This document shows, piece by piece, positions 34,391 through 42,035 of a stretch of 64,000 nt of DNA. The notes below the pieces were generated by a model that did no database searches, was not told where the DNA came from, and worked only from the letters and a program-made list of their open reading frames with translations. The number at the start of each line of letters is the position of its first letter. The stretch's first letter is position 1. The stretch comes from Sabulicella rubraurantiaca (GTDB lineage Bacteria; Pseudomonadota; Alphaproteobacteria; Acetobacterales; Acetobacteraceae). Position numbers and translations under genes: made by a program. The stretch covers positions 124,001-188,000 of the forward strand of contig NZ_JAFEUU010000001.1 of NCBI RefSeq assembly GCF_017355885.1, read 5' to 3'.

Positions 34391-35737
34391 TCACCCCATC
34401 CGGCGCAGCACCTGGTCCACGAAGGCTCCGGCGCTGCCCAGGTAATTGGCCGGGTCGCACAACTCTGCGATCCGGTCGCGCTCGATGCGCGATGCCACCT
34501 CCGGCTCCTCCTCCAGCGCCTGCGCCAGGGGGATGCCGCGGGCGATGGCGGTGTCGCAAGCGCGGTTCACCACATGATGCGCCTCGCCGCGCCCCAGCAC
34601 GGGAGCGAGGCCCATCATCACCTGCTCCCCCGCGATGAGCCCGCCTGTGGCGTCCAAGTTCCGCCGCATCCGCGCCGGGTCCACTACCAGCCCCTCGGCC
34701 AGGAAGCGCGCCTGGGCCAGCGCCCCGTGGGCGAGGTTGAAGCATTGGCCGATCGCCAGCGCCTCGGCCTGCCAGGGACCTGTGCCGCGCTCCAGGTCCT
34801 GCGCCATCGCCGCCAGCACCTGCGGTACCAGCGCATGCACGCCGCGCGACTGCGCCAGGATGTACTCGCAGGCGATGGGGTTGCGCTTCTGCGGCATGGT
34901 GGAGGAACCGCCGCGCCCGAAGACATGCGGCTCGTTCACCTCGCCCAGCTCCGTCTGCATCATCAGCATGACGTCGGTGGCGATCTTCGACAGCGCGCCG
35001 CAAAGCAGACCCAGGAAGCAAATTGCCTCGCCGATGCCATCGCGCGCGACGTGCCAGGGGATGTCCGGAAGGGCGAGTCCGAGTTCCTTCGCCAGCTCGC
35101 GCTGGACGGCAAGGCCCTGGTCGCCCAGCGAGGCCAGCGTGCCCGCCGCGCCGCCGAATTGCAGCCGCTCCACGCGCGGTCGCATCTGGTCCAGCCGCTC
35201 CACCATCGTCAGCAGCGGCGCGAGCCACACCGCGACCTTGTAGCCGAAGGTGACGGGCAGGGCGTGCTGGAGATGGGTGCGGCCCGCCATCAGCGTGTCG
35301 CGATGCTCGCGCGCCATGCGGGAGAACCCGGCATTGGTGGCCAGAAGTTCGGCGCGGATGAGGCCCAGCCCCTCCCGCATCTGCAGCACCACGGCCGTGT
35401 CCATGATGTCCTGGGTCGTGGCGCCCCAATGGGTCCAGCGCCCGGCCGCCTCGCCCGCCAGGGCGGTCAGCTGCTTCACCAGCCCGACCACGGGGTAGCC
35501 GGTGTTGCGCGTCGCGGCGCCCAGCGCCTTGAGGTCCAGCCGGTCCACATCGGCGGCACGGGTAATGGCCTCGGCCGCCTCGGCAGGAACGATGCCGAGC
35601 CGCGCCTGGGCACGGGCCAGCGCGGCCTCAACCTCCAACATGCGTCGGAGGAAGGCGCGCTCGCCCATCGCGTCGCGCATGGCATCGGTGCCGTAGAGGA
35701 CGCCCAGCACGGGCGAGTCGGCGGGATTCACGGGCAT
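34391..35737 (-). CDS. pcaB: 3-carboxy-cis,cis-muconate cycloisomerase
   Basis: 448 residues from ATG 35737. It belongs to the fumarase/aspartase superfamily with the signature GSSTMPQKRNPIACEYILAQ, plus THWGATTQDIMDTAVVLQM and RTHLQHALPVTFG. PcaB turns carboxymuconate into 4-carboxymuconolactone in the beta-ketoadipate pathway. It lies 4 bp after pcaG and ends the dctPQM-pcaHGB operon. No pcaC or pcaD is present in the window. Confidence 0.93.
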   Translation of the reverse strand: MPVNPADSPVLGVLYGTDAMRDAMGERAFLRRMLEVEAALARAQARLGIVPAEAAEAITRAADVDRLDLKALGAATRNTGYPVVGLVKQLTALAGEAAGRWTHWGATTQDIMDTAVVLQMREGLGLIRAELLATNAGFSRMAREHRDTLMAGRTHLQHALPVTFGYKVAVWLAPLLTMVERLDQMRPRVERLQFGGAAGTLASLGDQGLAVQRELAKELGLALPDIPWHVARDGIGEAICFLGLLCGALSKIATDVMLMMQTELGEVNEPHVFGRGGSSTMPQKRNPIACEYILAQSRGVHALVPQVLAAMAQDLERGTGPWQAEALAIGQCFNLAHGALAQARFLAEGLVVDPARMRRNLDATGGLIAGEQVMMGLAPVLGRGEAHHVVNRACDTAIARGIPLAQALEEEPEVASRIERDRIAELCDPANYLGSAGAFVDQVLRRMG

Positions 35738-35741
35738 GGTG

Positions 35742-36275
35742 TCAGATATCCAGAAAGACGGTTTCGCCATCGCCGCGCAGGCGGATGTCCAGCACCCACT
35801 CGCCGGCCGCGCCCGGCTTGGCAATGAGCGTGCCGCGACGTTCCTCCGGCACCAGGGCCAACAAGGGGTCGGAATGGTTCAGCGCCTCGCCGGCGAAATA
35901 GGCGCGGGTGGTGAGGTGGCGCAGCAGGCCCCGCGCGAAGATCTGCAGCTGGATGTGCGGCGCCTGGGTGGCGTTGCCGCGACCCGGAACCGGGCCGGGC
36001 TTCACGGTGCGGAAGCGGAAGCGTCCGGCTTCGTCAGTTCGGGCGCGGCCGAAGCCGTGGAAGGCGCCGTCGTAGCGTCCCTCCGGGTCGGCCTGCCAGA
36101 TCTCGATCTGCGCGTCCGTCACCGGGGCGCCGGCGCCATCGGTGATGCGGCCGGTCAGGGTGACTGCCTCGCCCTCCATTCCCGCATTGGGCCCACCTTC
36201 GCGCAGCAAGTCGTCCCAGCCCTCGTACTCCAGCAGATGCCAGTAGGGGCCGACGGTCTGGTGCGCGGTGCTCAT
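35742..36275 (-). CDS. pcaG: Protocatechuate 3,4-dioxygenase alpha subunit
   Basis: 177 residues. QTVGPYWHLLEYEGWDD, GRITDGAGAPVTDAQIEIWQ and GRGNATQAPHIQLQIFARGL match PcaG. The alpha subunit has no iron site of its own but completes the active site with the beta subunit. The ATG overlaps the pcaH stop (ATGA), as expected for equal synthesis of the two subunits. Confidence 0.94.
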   Translation of the reverse strand: MSTAHQTVGPYWHLLEYEGWDDLLREGGPNAGMEGEAVTLTGRITDGAGAPVTDAQIEIWQADPEGRYDGAFHGFGRARTDEAGRFRFRTVKPGPVPGRGNATQAPHIQLQIFARGLLRHLTTRAYFAGEALNHSDPLLALVPEERRGTLIAKPGAAGEWVLDIRLRGDGETVFLDI

Positions 36276-36982
36276 GCGTGGCCGTCCTCGAAGGGCGTTG
36301 CGTCGCGGCCGCGCAGGACGATGTCGAAGCGGTAGCCCAGCGCGTATTCGGGCACGGTCAGGTCTAGCTCGAAGCGGCTGACGAGCCGCTCCCGCGCCAC
36401 CGCATTGGGGATGGTGTTGAAGATCGGGTCCAGGGCCAGGAGCGGGTCGCCGGGGAAGTACATCTGCGTGATCAGGCGCTGCGCCGACCCGGCGCCATGC
36501 ACGCCGAAATGAATGTGGTTCGGCCGCCAGGCATTGTGATGGTTGCCCCAAGGATAGGCGCCGGGCTTGATCGTCTCGAAGCGGTACTCGCCATTCCCGT
36601 CCGTGAAGAGGCGGCCTCGGCCGAGGAAGTTCGGGTCAAGCGGCGCGTCGTGCTGGTCGCCCGGATGGTCGTAGCGCCCGGCGGCATTGGCCTGCCAGAT
36701 TTCGATCATCGCATTCGCCACCGGCCGCCCATCCTCCTCGGTCAGCCTGCCGGCGACGATGATCCGCTCGCCCAGGGCCGGCCGCCCTTCCAGCCGCGAG
36801 AGGTCGAGGCGCGTCGGGTAATGCGCCGGATCGAAGCGGGGCGCAGAAGCCTCCGTCACTGTGATTGGCGCACGGATCGGCGCCAGCAGGGGTGCGCGGC
36901 CCTGGGTGGAGCGGTAGGAAGGCGCATGCAGCGGCGGCTGGTGGGTTGGGTCGTCGCGACGGAAGGGCAGGGGATCGGCCAT
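36272..36982 (-). CDS. pcaH: Protocatechuate 3,4-dioxygenase beta subunit
   Basis: 236 residues from ATG 36982 (GAGGAG upstream). The four iron ligands are visible as Tyr104 (GRYDHPGD), Tyr143 (GAYPWGNHHN) and His156/His158 (RPNHIHFG), with the same spacing (39, 13, 2) as Tyr408, Tyr447, His460 and His462 of the Pseudomonas enzyme. It cleaves protocatechuate between the hydroxyls to 3-carboxymuconate. It lies 14 bp after the TRAP large permease gene in one operon. Confidence 0.95.
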   Translation of the reverse strand: MADPLPFRRDDPTHQPPLHAPSYRSTQGRAPLLAPIRAPITVTEASAPRFDPAHYPTRLDLSRLEGRPALGERIIVAGRLTEEDGRPVANAMIEIWQANAAGRYDHPGDQHDAPLDPNFLGRGRLFTDGNGEYRFETIKPGAYPWGNHHNAWRPNHIHFGVHGAGSAQRLITQMYFPGDPLLALDPIFNTIPNAVARERLVSRFELDLTVPEYALGYRFDIVLRGRDATPFEDGHA

Positions 36983-36996
36983 GGAAGTGGCTCCTC

Positions 36997-38319
36997 TCAC
37001 GTCAGGGCGCGCACCAGCCAAAGGCTGATGGCGGGAAACAGGACCAGCAGGCCCAGGCGCAGCAGGTCGGACACAAGATAGGGCAAGACGCCGCGATAGG
37101 TGTGAGCGATCGGCACTTCCCGCGCGATGGAGGCGATGACGAAGACATTGAGCCCGATGGGCGGCGCCGTCAGCCCGATCCCCACCACCACCAGGACCAG
37201 GATCCCGAACCAGATCGCCGTCTCCTCCGTCGTCAGCCCGAAATCGAGGGCGGTGATGACGGGAAAGAACACCGGCAGGGTCAGCAGGATCATCGCCAGC
37301 TCATCCATGACGGCGCCGAGCACGATGTATGTGACCAGCAGCAGCAGCAGCACGCCATAGGGCGGGAAGCCCTGATCCGTCACCCACAGCGCCAGGAGGT
37401 CCGGCGCCTGCGATAGGGCAAGAAAGGCATTGAACACCTCTGCGCCCAGCAGGATGGCGAAGATCATCGCCGTCGTCTCGGCGGTGCCGAGCAGTGCCTC
37501 GCGAAGCTCCGCCCCGCGCAGCGTTCCGCGAAGCACGCCCACGAGCAGCACGGCGATGCAGCCGATGGCGGCGCTTTCCGTCGGCGTGAACACCCCGCCA
37601 TAGATGCCGCCCACCACCACGATGGCGATGCCCAGCACGGGAATGACGTTGCGGAAGGCCCGCGCGCGCTCCCCAGCCTCCAGCGGTGGCGTGGCTGGGC
37701 CGAGCGCCGGGTTCAGCCGCATCCAGATCGCGATTGTGACCATGTAGAGCAGCGTTGTGATCAGCCCGGGGATCAGCGCCGCCATGAAAAGCTTGGCGAT
37801 GTTCTGCTCGGTCGAGATCGCATAGACGACCAGGATCACCGAGGGCGGTATCAGGATGCCGAGCGTTCCGCCCACCGCGATGGTGCCTGTCGCAAAGCCT
37901 GGATCGTAGCCATAGCGCCGCAACTCGGGCAGTGCCGCGCGCCCGAATGTCGCGGTCGTGGCGACGGAAGAGCCGCAGACTGCCCCGAAGGCCGCCGAGG
38001 CGCCGATCACCCCCATCGCCATCCCGCCCGGGCGCCGTCCCATCACCGCATTTGCCGCGTTGAACAGGTCGCGCGCCAGCCCGCCCCGCTCCGCCAGCGC
38101 GCCCATCAAGATGAAGAGCGGGATGACCGAAAGCGTGTAGTTGGCGAAGAGGTGATAGGGCGTGGTCTTGAGGTAGTTGAACAGTGCCGCCCAGTCGAGG
38201 ATGTGGACATAGCCCAGCGCCCCAACGAGCAGCATGGCGAGGGCAATCGGCGCCCGCAGCGCGATCAGGCCGAGCAGCGCCGCGAAGCCGGTCGCAGCGA
38301 GGACGAATTCCGGCGCCAT
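36997..38319 (-). CDS. TRAP transporter large permease (DctM)
   Basis: 440 residues, about 12 helices, with VIPLFILMGALAERGGLARD, GASAAFGAVCGSSVATTATF, GGTLGILIPPSVILVVYAIS and GLTAPPIGLNVFVIASIARE. It is the ion-coupled transport subunit of a TRAP system. The ATG shares a base with the dctQ stop (TGATG). Its place directly before pcaHGB suggests that it imports protocatechuate or a precursor. Confidence 0.92.
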   Translation of the reverse strand: MAPEFVLAATGFAALLGLIALRAPIALAMLLVGALGYVHILDWAALFNYLKTTPYHLFANYTLSVIPLFILMGALAERGGLARDLFNAANAVMGRRPGGMAMGVIGASAAFGAVCGSSVATTATFGRAALPELRRYGYDPGFATGTIAVGGTLGILIPPSVILVVYAISTEQNIAKLFMAALIPGLITTLLYMVTIAIWMRLNPALGPATPPLEAGERARAFRNVIPVLGIAIVVVGGIYGGVFTPTESAAIGCIAVLLVGVLRGTLRGAELREALLGTAETTAMIFAILLGAEVFNAFLALSQAPDLLALWVTDQGFPPYGVLLLLLVTYIVLGAVMDELAMILLTLPVFFPVITALDFGLTTEETAIWFGILVLVVVGIGLTAPPIGLNVFVIASIAREVPIAHTYRGVLPYLVSDLLRLGLLVLFPAISLWLVRALT

Positions 38320-38777
38320 CAGCCCCGTGCCAGCCGCAAGGCGATCAGGAGCGCGGCCAGTCCAGTCAGTGCGAAACAGACCGCCCCCACCGCCACCGCC
38401 CACCAATAAGGCAGGGCGAGCAACCCGATGGTGCGCGTGCCCGAGGCCCAGGTGTCCAGCGCTCCGCGTGCCATGCGCTCCGCGATCAGGAGAGTCACGG
38501 CGGCCCATACCAATGACCAGAATGCATCCACCCAATCACTGAGGCGCGACGGCAGCCAGGTGGTGAAACTGTCCACGATGATGTTGGCGCGGCGATAGGT
38601 GCCCCAGGCGAGGAAGCCCAACACCGCGAGGCCGGAGCCGAGCGAGACGAGCTCGAAATCGCCGCGCACCGGCTGGCTGGTCAGCCAACGCAACACGACG
38701 GAGACGCAGGTGAGCGCTGCCGCGGAAAGCAGCGCGACGCCGCCAGCAAGGGCCAGGAGCGACGCCGCGCGGCGCAT
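38319..38777 (-). CDS. TRAP transporter small permease (DctQ)
   Basis: 152 residues with four predicted helices and the family pattern SLGSGLAVLGFLAWGTYRRA and NIIVDSFTTWLPSRLSDWVD. DctQ supports DctM in the membrane. It lies between the receptor gene (4 bp) and dctM (overlap). Confidence 0.88.
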   Translation of the reverse strand: MRRAASLLALAGGVALLSAAALTCVSVVLRWLTSQPVRGDFELVSLGSGLAVLGFLAWGTYRRANIIVDSFTTWLPSRLSDWVDAFWSLVWAAVTLLIAERMARGALDTWASGTRTIGLLALPYWWAVAVGAVCFALTGLAALLIALRLARG

Positions 38778-38781
38778 CGCC

Positions 38782-39819
38782 TCAGGAGACGCCCTGGCCG
38801 TGCTGCGCGATCAACGCCCGCGTCCGTTCCAGCAGCGTGGCGCCGTTGATGTTGCGCTCGCCCATGGCGCGTACCCAGTTATCCACGACCGGTTGGGTCT
38901 GGCGCATCCAGCGCGTGCGCTCCTCCTCCGACAATTCCACGATCTGGTTGCCGCGGCGCCGCACCTGCTGCTCGACAGCAGGACCCTGTTCGTCCCAGAC
39001 CTTCGCCGCCATTGCCGCCGCGACCTGGCCGCTATTCGCGTCCACCACGCGCTTGAGTTCCGCTGACAGACCTTCATAGCGGGCCTTGTTCATCGCAAGC
39101 ACGAAGGAGGCGGTGTAGAAGGTGGGGGATCCGGGGAATTCAGTATGGTTTCTCACCATCTCCTGCAGGCGGATGGAGGGCACGACTTCCCACGGCACCA
39201 CGGCGCCATCGATGACGCCAGAGGACATCGCCTCCGGCACCTGCGGCACGGGCATCCCGACGGGCGCGGCGCCGAGGGCGCGAAGGGCCTCGCCGGCCTG
39301 GCGCGTCGGGAAGCGCAGCTTCAGCCCGTTCATGTCCTCCAGCCGCTTCACCTCGCGCCGCGCATGGATCACGCCCGCGTCATGCGCCCAGGCGCAAAGG
39401 ATCTGCGTGTCCGCAAACTCGTTGCGGAAGACGGCGTCGTGCAGTTCCTGCACCACGCGCGCATTCACGCTGGCGCGGCGATGCGCGACGAAGGGAAGCT
39501 CGATTACCTCGATGGAGGGGAAGCGACCGGGCGTGTTGCCCGGCAGCGTCCAGATGATGTCCACCACGCCGTCCCGGGCTTGGTCGTAAAGCTGCGGCGG
39601 GGCGCCGCCCAGCTGCATCGCTGGGAAGATCTGCACACGCAGCCGCCCGCCCGACTCAGTCCCCACCTTCTGTGCCCAGGGCTGCAGGAAGTGCCGATGC
39701 ACATTCGAAACCGCCGGCAGGAAATGATGCAGCCGCAGCGTCACCTCCTGCGCGGAGGCAGGGTGGACCAACGCCGGCGCGGCCAGCGTGCCGAGAAGCA
39801 AGGTGCGGCGTGGGGTCAT
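38782..39819 (-). CDS. TRAP transporter solute receptor (DctP)
   Basis: 345 residues from ATG 39819, with a signal peptide (MTPRRTLLLGTLAAPALVHP). The mature part has LRLHHFLPAVSNVHRHFLQP, VDIIWTLPGNTPGRFPSIEV, and the conserved arginine segment GLKLRFPTRQAGEALRALGA that binds the substrate carboxylate. It heads the dctPQM-pcaHGB operon. Promoters for it and for the divergent EamA gene lie in 39820-39914. Confidence 0.9.
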   Translation of the reverse strand: MTPRRTLLLGTLAAPALVHPASAQEVTLRLHHFLPAVSNVHRHFLQPWAQKVGTESGGRLRVQIFPAMQLGGAPPQLYDQARDGVVDIIWTLPGNTPGRFPSIEVIELPFVAHRRASVNARVVQELHDAVFRNEFADTQILCAWAHDAGVIHARREVKRLEDMNGLKLRFPTRQAGEALRALGAAPVGMPVPQVPEAMSSGVIDGAVVPWEVVPSIRLQEMVRNHTEFPGSPTFYTASFVLAMNKARYEGLSAELKRVVDANSGQVAAAMAAKVWDEQGPAVEQQVRRRGNQIVELSEEERTRWMRQTQPVVDNWVRAMGERNINGATLLERTRALIAQHGQGVS

Positions 39820-39914
39820 TGAACGGCGTGGCTCCCTGACGTTTCGTTGGTTCCCTCGCTTATGCGGCGGGACCCCGCTTCCTTTCAAGCAGGACCTCTG
39901 AAATCCTCACCGGG

Positions 39915-40802
39915 ATGGAGAAAGGCGTGAAGGAAGCGAAGCCGGCCTGGCTGCCCCTGGCGCCCTTCCTGTTCGTGCTGCTCTGGTCGGGCGGCTTCAC
40001 CGCGGTGAAGGCGGCGTTGCCCTATGCCGAGGCACTGACCCTCCAGGCAGTGCGGTATGTCTGCGTCGTGGCGATCCTCCTGCCGCTCTGGCTGGTCCTG
40101 CGCCCGCCCGTGCCGGACCGGGCGACGCTGACCCACCTGGTCCGCATGGGGCTCGTGGTGCAGTTCGGCTACTTCGCCGCGATGAATCTGGGCCAGCAAT
40201 TCGGCATGGGGCCGGGGGCTATCGCCCTCATCATCGGATTGCAGCCGGTGGTGGTGGCGCTGCTGGCGCCTGCCGTCGCGGGGGACCCGCCCGTGGGGGC
40301 ACGGGGCTGGGCGGGGCTCGTCCTGGGGCTGCTCGGCGCTGCCATGGTGATCCTGTCCGGGTCCGGCATCAGCGCGGGAGGGTGGCTTGGCCTGTTCTTT
40401 TCCGTGCTGGCGCTTGTGCTGATGGCCGCGGGCGCGCTGATGGAGCGGCGCGGCGGCCGGCCCTGCGACCTCGTCACAGCGAACCTCGTGATGTGCGGGG
40501 TTGCGCTGGTGGCGACCCTACCGATGGCATGGGGCGTGGAGGCGATGCGGGTGCGCTGGACATGGGAGTTCGTTGCGGCGCTCGCCTATCTCGTGCTGGT
40601 GAATTCGCTGATCTCGCTGTCGCTGCTGTTCCTGATGCTGCGCCATGGCGAGGCGGCGCGCGCCTCCAGCGTCTTCTTCCTGGTGCCGCCCGTCGCGGCC
40701 GCCATCGCCTGGGTGGTGCTGGGGGCGGCCATGACCCCGCTGGCCATGGCGGGGACGGCAGTGGCGGCGGTGGGGGTCGCCCTCGTGGTCGCCCGGCGCT
40801 AG
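39915..40802 (+). CDS. EamA/DMT family membrane transporter
   Basis: 295 residues with ten predicted helices in two EamA repeats: PFLFVLLWSGGFTAVKAALP at the start and SVFFLVPPVAAAIAWVVLGA near the end. These are exporters of metabolites such as amino acids, or carriers of unknown cargo. A GTG at 39927 with GGAGAAAGG in front could be the true start. It is divergent from the dctP operon. Confidence 0.9.
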   Translation: MEKGVKEAKPAWLPLAPFLFVLLWSGGFTAVKAALPYAEALTLQAVRYVCVVAILLPLWLVLRPPVPDRATLTHLVRMGLVVQFGYFAAMNLGQQFGMGPGAIALIIGLQPVVVALLAPAVAGDPPVGARGWAGLVLGLLGAAMVILSGSGISAGGWLGLFFSVLALVLMAAGALMERRGGRPCDLVTANLVMCGVALVATLPMAWGVEAMRVRWTWEFVAALAYLVLVNSLISLSLLFLMLRHGEAARASSVFFLVPPVAAAIAWVVLGAAMTPLAMAGTAVAAVGVALVVARR

Positions 40803-40835
40803 GTTTTTCCGAAGGAACCTCCAGGGATAAGCGCA

Positions 40836-42026
40836 ATGCCCCATGCCGGCCTGAAGTTCGGCATCTTCCTCGCCCCGTTTCACCGGCTGGGCGACAATCC
40901 GACCCTTGCCCTCGCACGCGACCTGGAGCTGATCGAGCGCCTGGATGCGCTCGGCTATGACGAGGCCTGGATCGGCGAGCACCATTCTGCCGGCTGGGAA
41001 ACCATCGCCAGCCCCGAGATCATGATCGGCGCGGCGCTGGAGCGGACACGCCTCATCCACCTGGGGTCCGGTGTCACCAGCCTGCCCTATCACCATCCCT
41101 TCCTGGTGGCGCAGCGCTTCGTCCAGCTCGACCACATGTCGCGCGGGCGGGTGATGCTGGGGTGCGGGCCGGGCGCCCTCGTCTCCGACGCGACGATGAT
41201 GGGCATCGAGGCGAAGGACCAGCGCCGCCGCATGGAGGAGGCGCTCACCGCGATCGTCGCCCTGCTGCGCTGTGACGGCCCGGTGACGATGAAGACCGAG
41301 TGGTTCGAGCTGCGCGACGCGCGCCTTCACCTCGCTCCCTATACGCACCCGCGCTTTCCGGTCAGCGTCGCCTCCTCGACCACCCCATCCGGTGCGCTGG
41401 CGGCGGCGCGGCATGGGCTCGGCCTCATCTCGCTCGGCGCTGGGCTGCCGGGCGGGCCGGAGAAGTTGGCCGAGCAATGGCGCATGGCCGAGGAGGAAGC
41501 GGCGAAGCATGGCAAGACGATGAACCGGGCCGATTGGCGCCTCGTCGTCAACCTGCACGTGGCCGAGGACGACGCCACCGCCATGGATCAGGTACGGGTC
41601 GGCGAGCGGCTGGAAACCGTGACCTATTTCGGCGAGACGCTGGGCCGCCCACCCACGCGCACAGAGGACCCGTTGGGGGACGGGCTGCGCGCTGGCACCA
41701 CGCTGGTCGGCAGCCCGAAGACGGTGGCAGCGGGAATCGAGCGCCTCATCGGCTTCACCGAGGGCGGCGCGGGCGGCATCCTGTTCCGGTCGCACGAATG
41801 GGCGGACCGGCGGCAGACGCTGAACAGCTACGAACTATTCGCCCGCTGGGTGATGCCGCGCTTCCAGAACTCGCTGCTCCAGCCGCAGGCCAGCCGCGAA
41901 TGGTGCGTCGCCAATCGCGAGGGCATCTTTGCCCCCAACATCGCGGCGCTTCGCCAAGCCTTCACCGATGCCGGCAAGCCAGTCCCGGAGGTGGCCCGGC
42001 TGAAGCTATGGGACAGCAAGTCCTAG
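40836..42026 (+). CDS. LLM-class flavin-dependent oxidoreductase (luciferase-like)
   Basis: 396 residues. KFGIFLAPFHRLGDNPTLAL, LIERLDALGYDEAWIGEHHS, HLGSGVTSLPYHHPFLVAQR and LVGSPKTVAAGIERLIGFTE mark a bacterial-luciferase-like, FMN-using monooxygenase of the TIM-barrel type. A flavin reductase partner is needed but not present nearby. The substrate is unknown. It ends 9 bp from the convergent molybdenum hydroxylase gene. Confidence 0.9.
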   Translation: MPHAGLKFGIFLAPFHRLGDNPTLALARDLELIERLDALGYDEAWIGEHHSAGWETIASPEIMIGAALERTRLIHLGSGVTSLPYHHPFLVAQRFVQLDHMSRGRVMLGCGPGALVSDATMMGIEAKDQRRRMEEALTAIVALLRCDGPVTMKTEWFELRDARLHLAPYTHPRFPVSVASSTTPSGALAAARHGLGLISLGAGLPGGPEKLAEQWRMAEEEAAKHGKTMNRADWRLVVNLHVAEDDATAMDQVRVGERLETVTYFGETLGRPPTRTEDPLGDGLRAGTTLVGSPKTVAAGIERLIGFTEGGAGGILFRSHEWADRRQTLNSYELFARWVMPRFQNSLLQPQASREWCVANREGIFAPNIAALRQAFTDAGKPVPEVARLKLWDSKS

Positions 42027-42035
42027 GGGCGCGGC

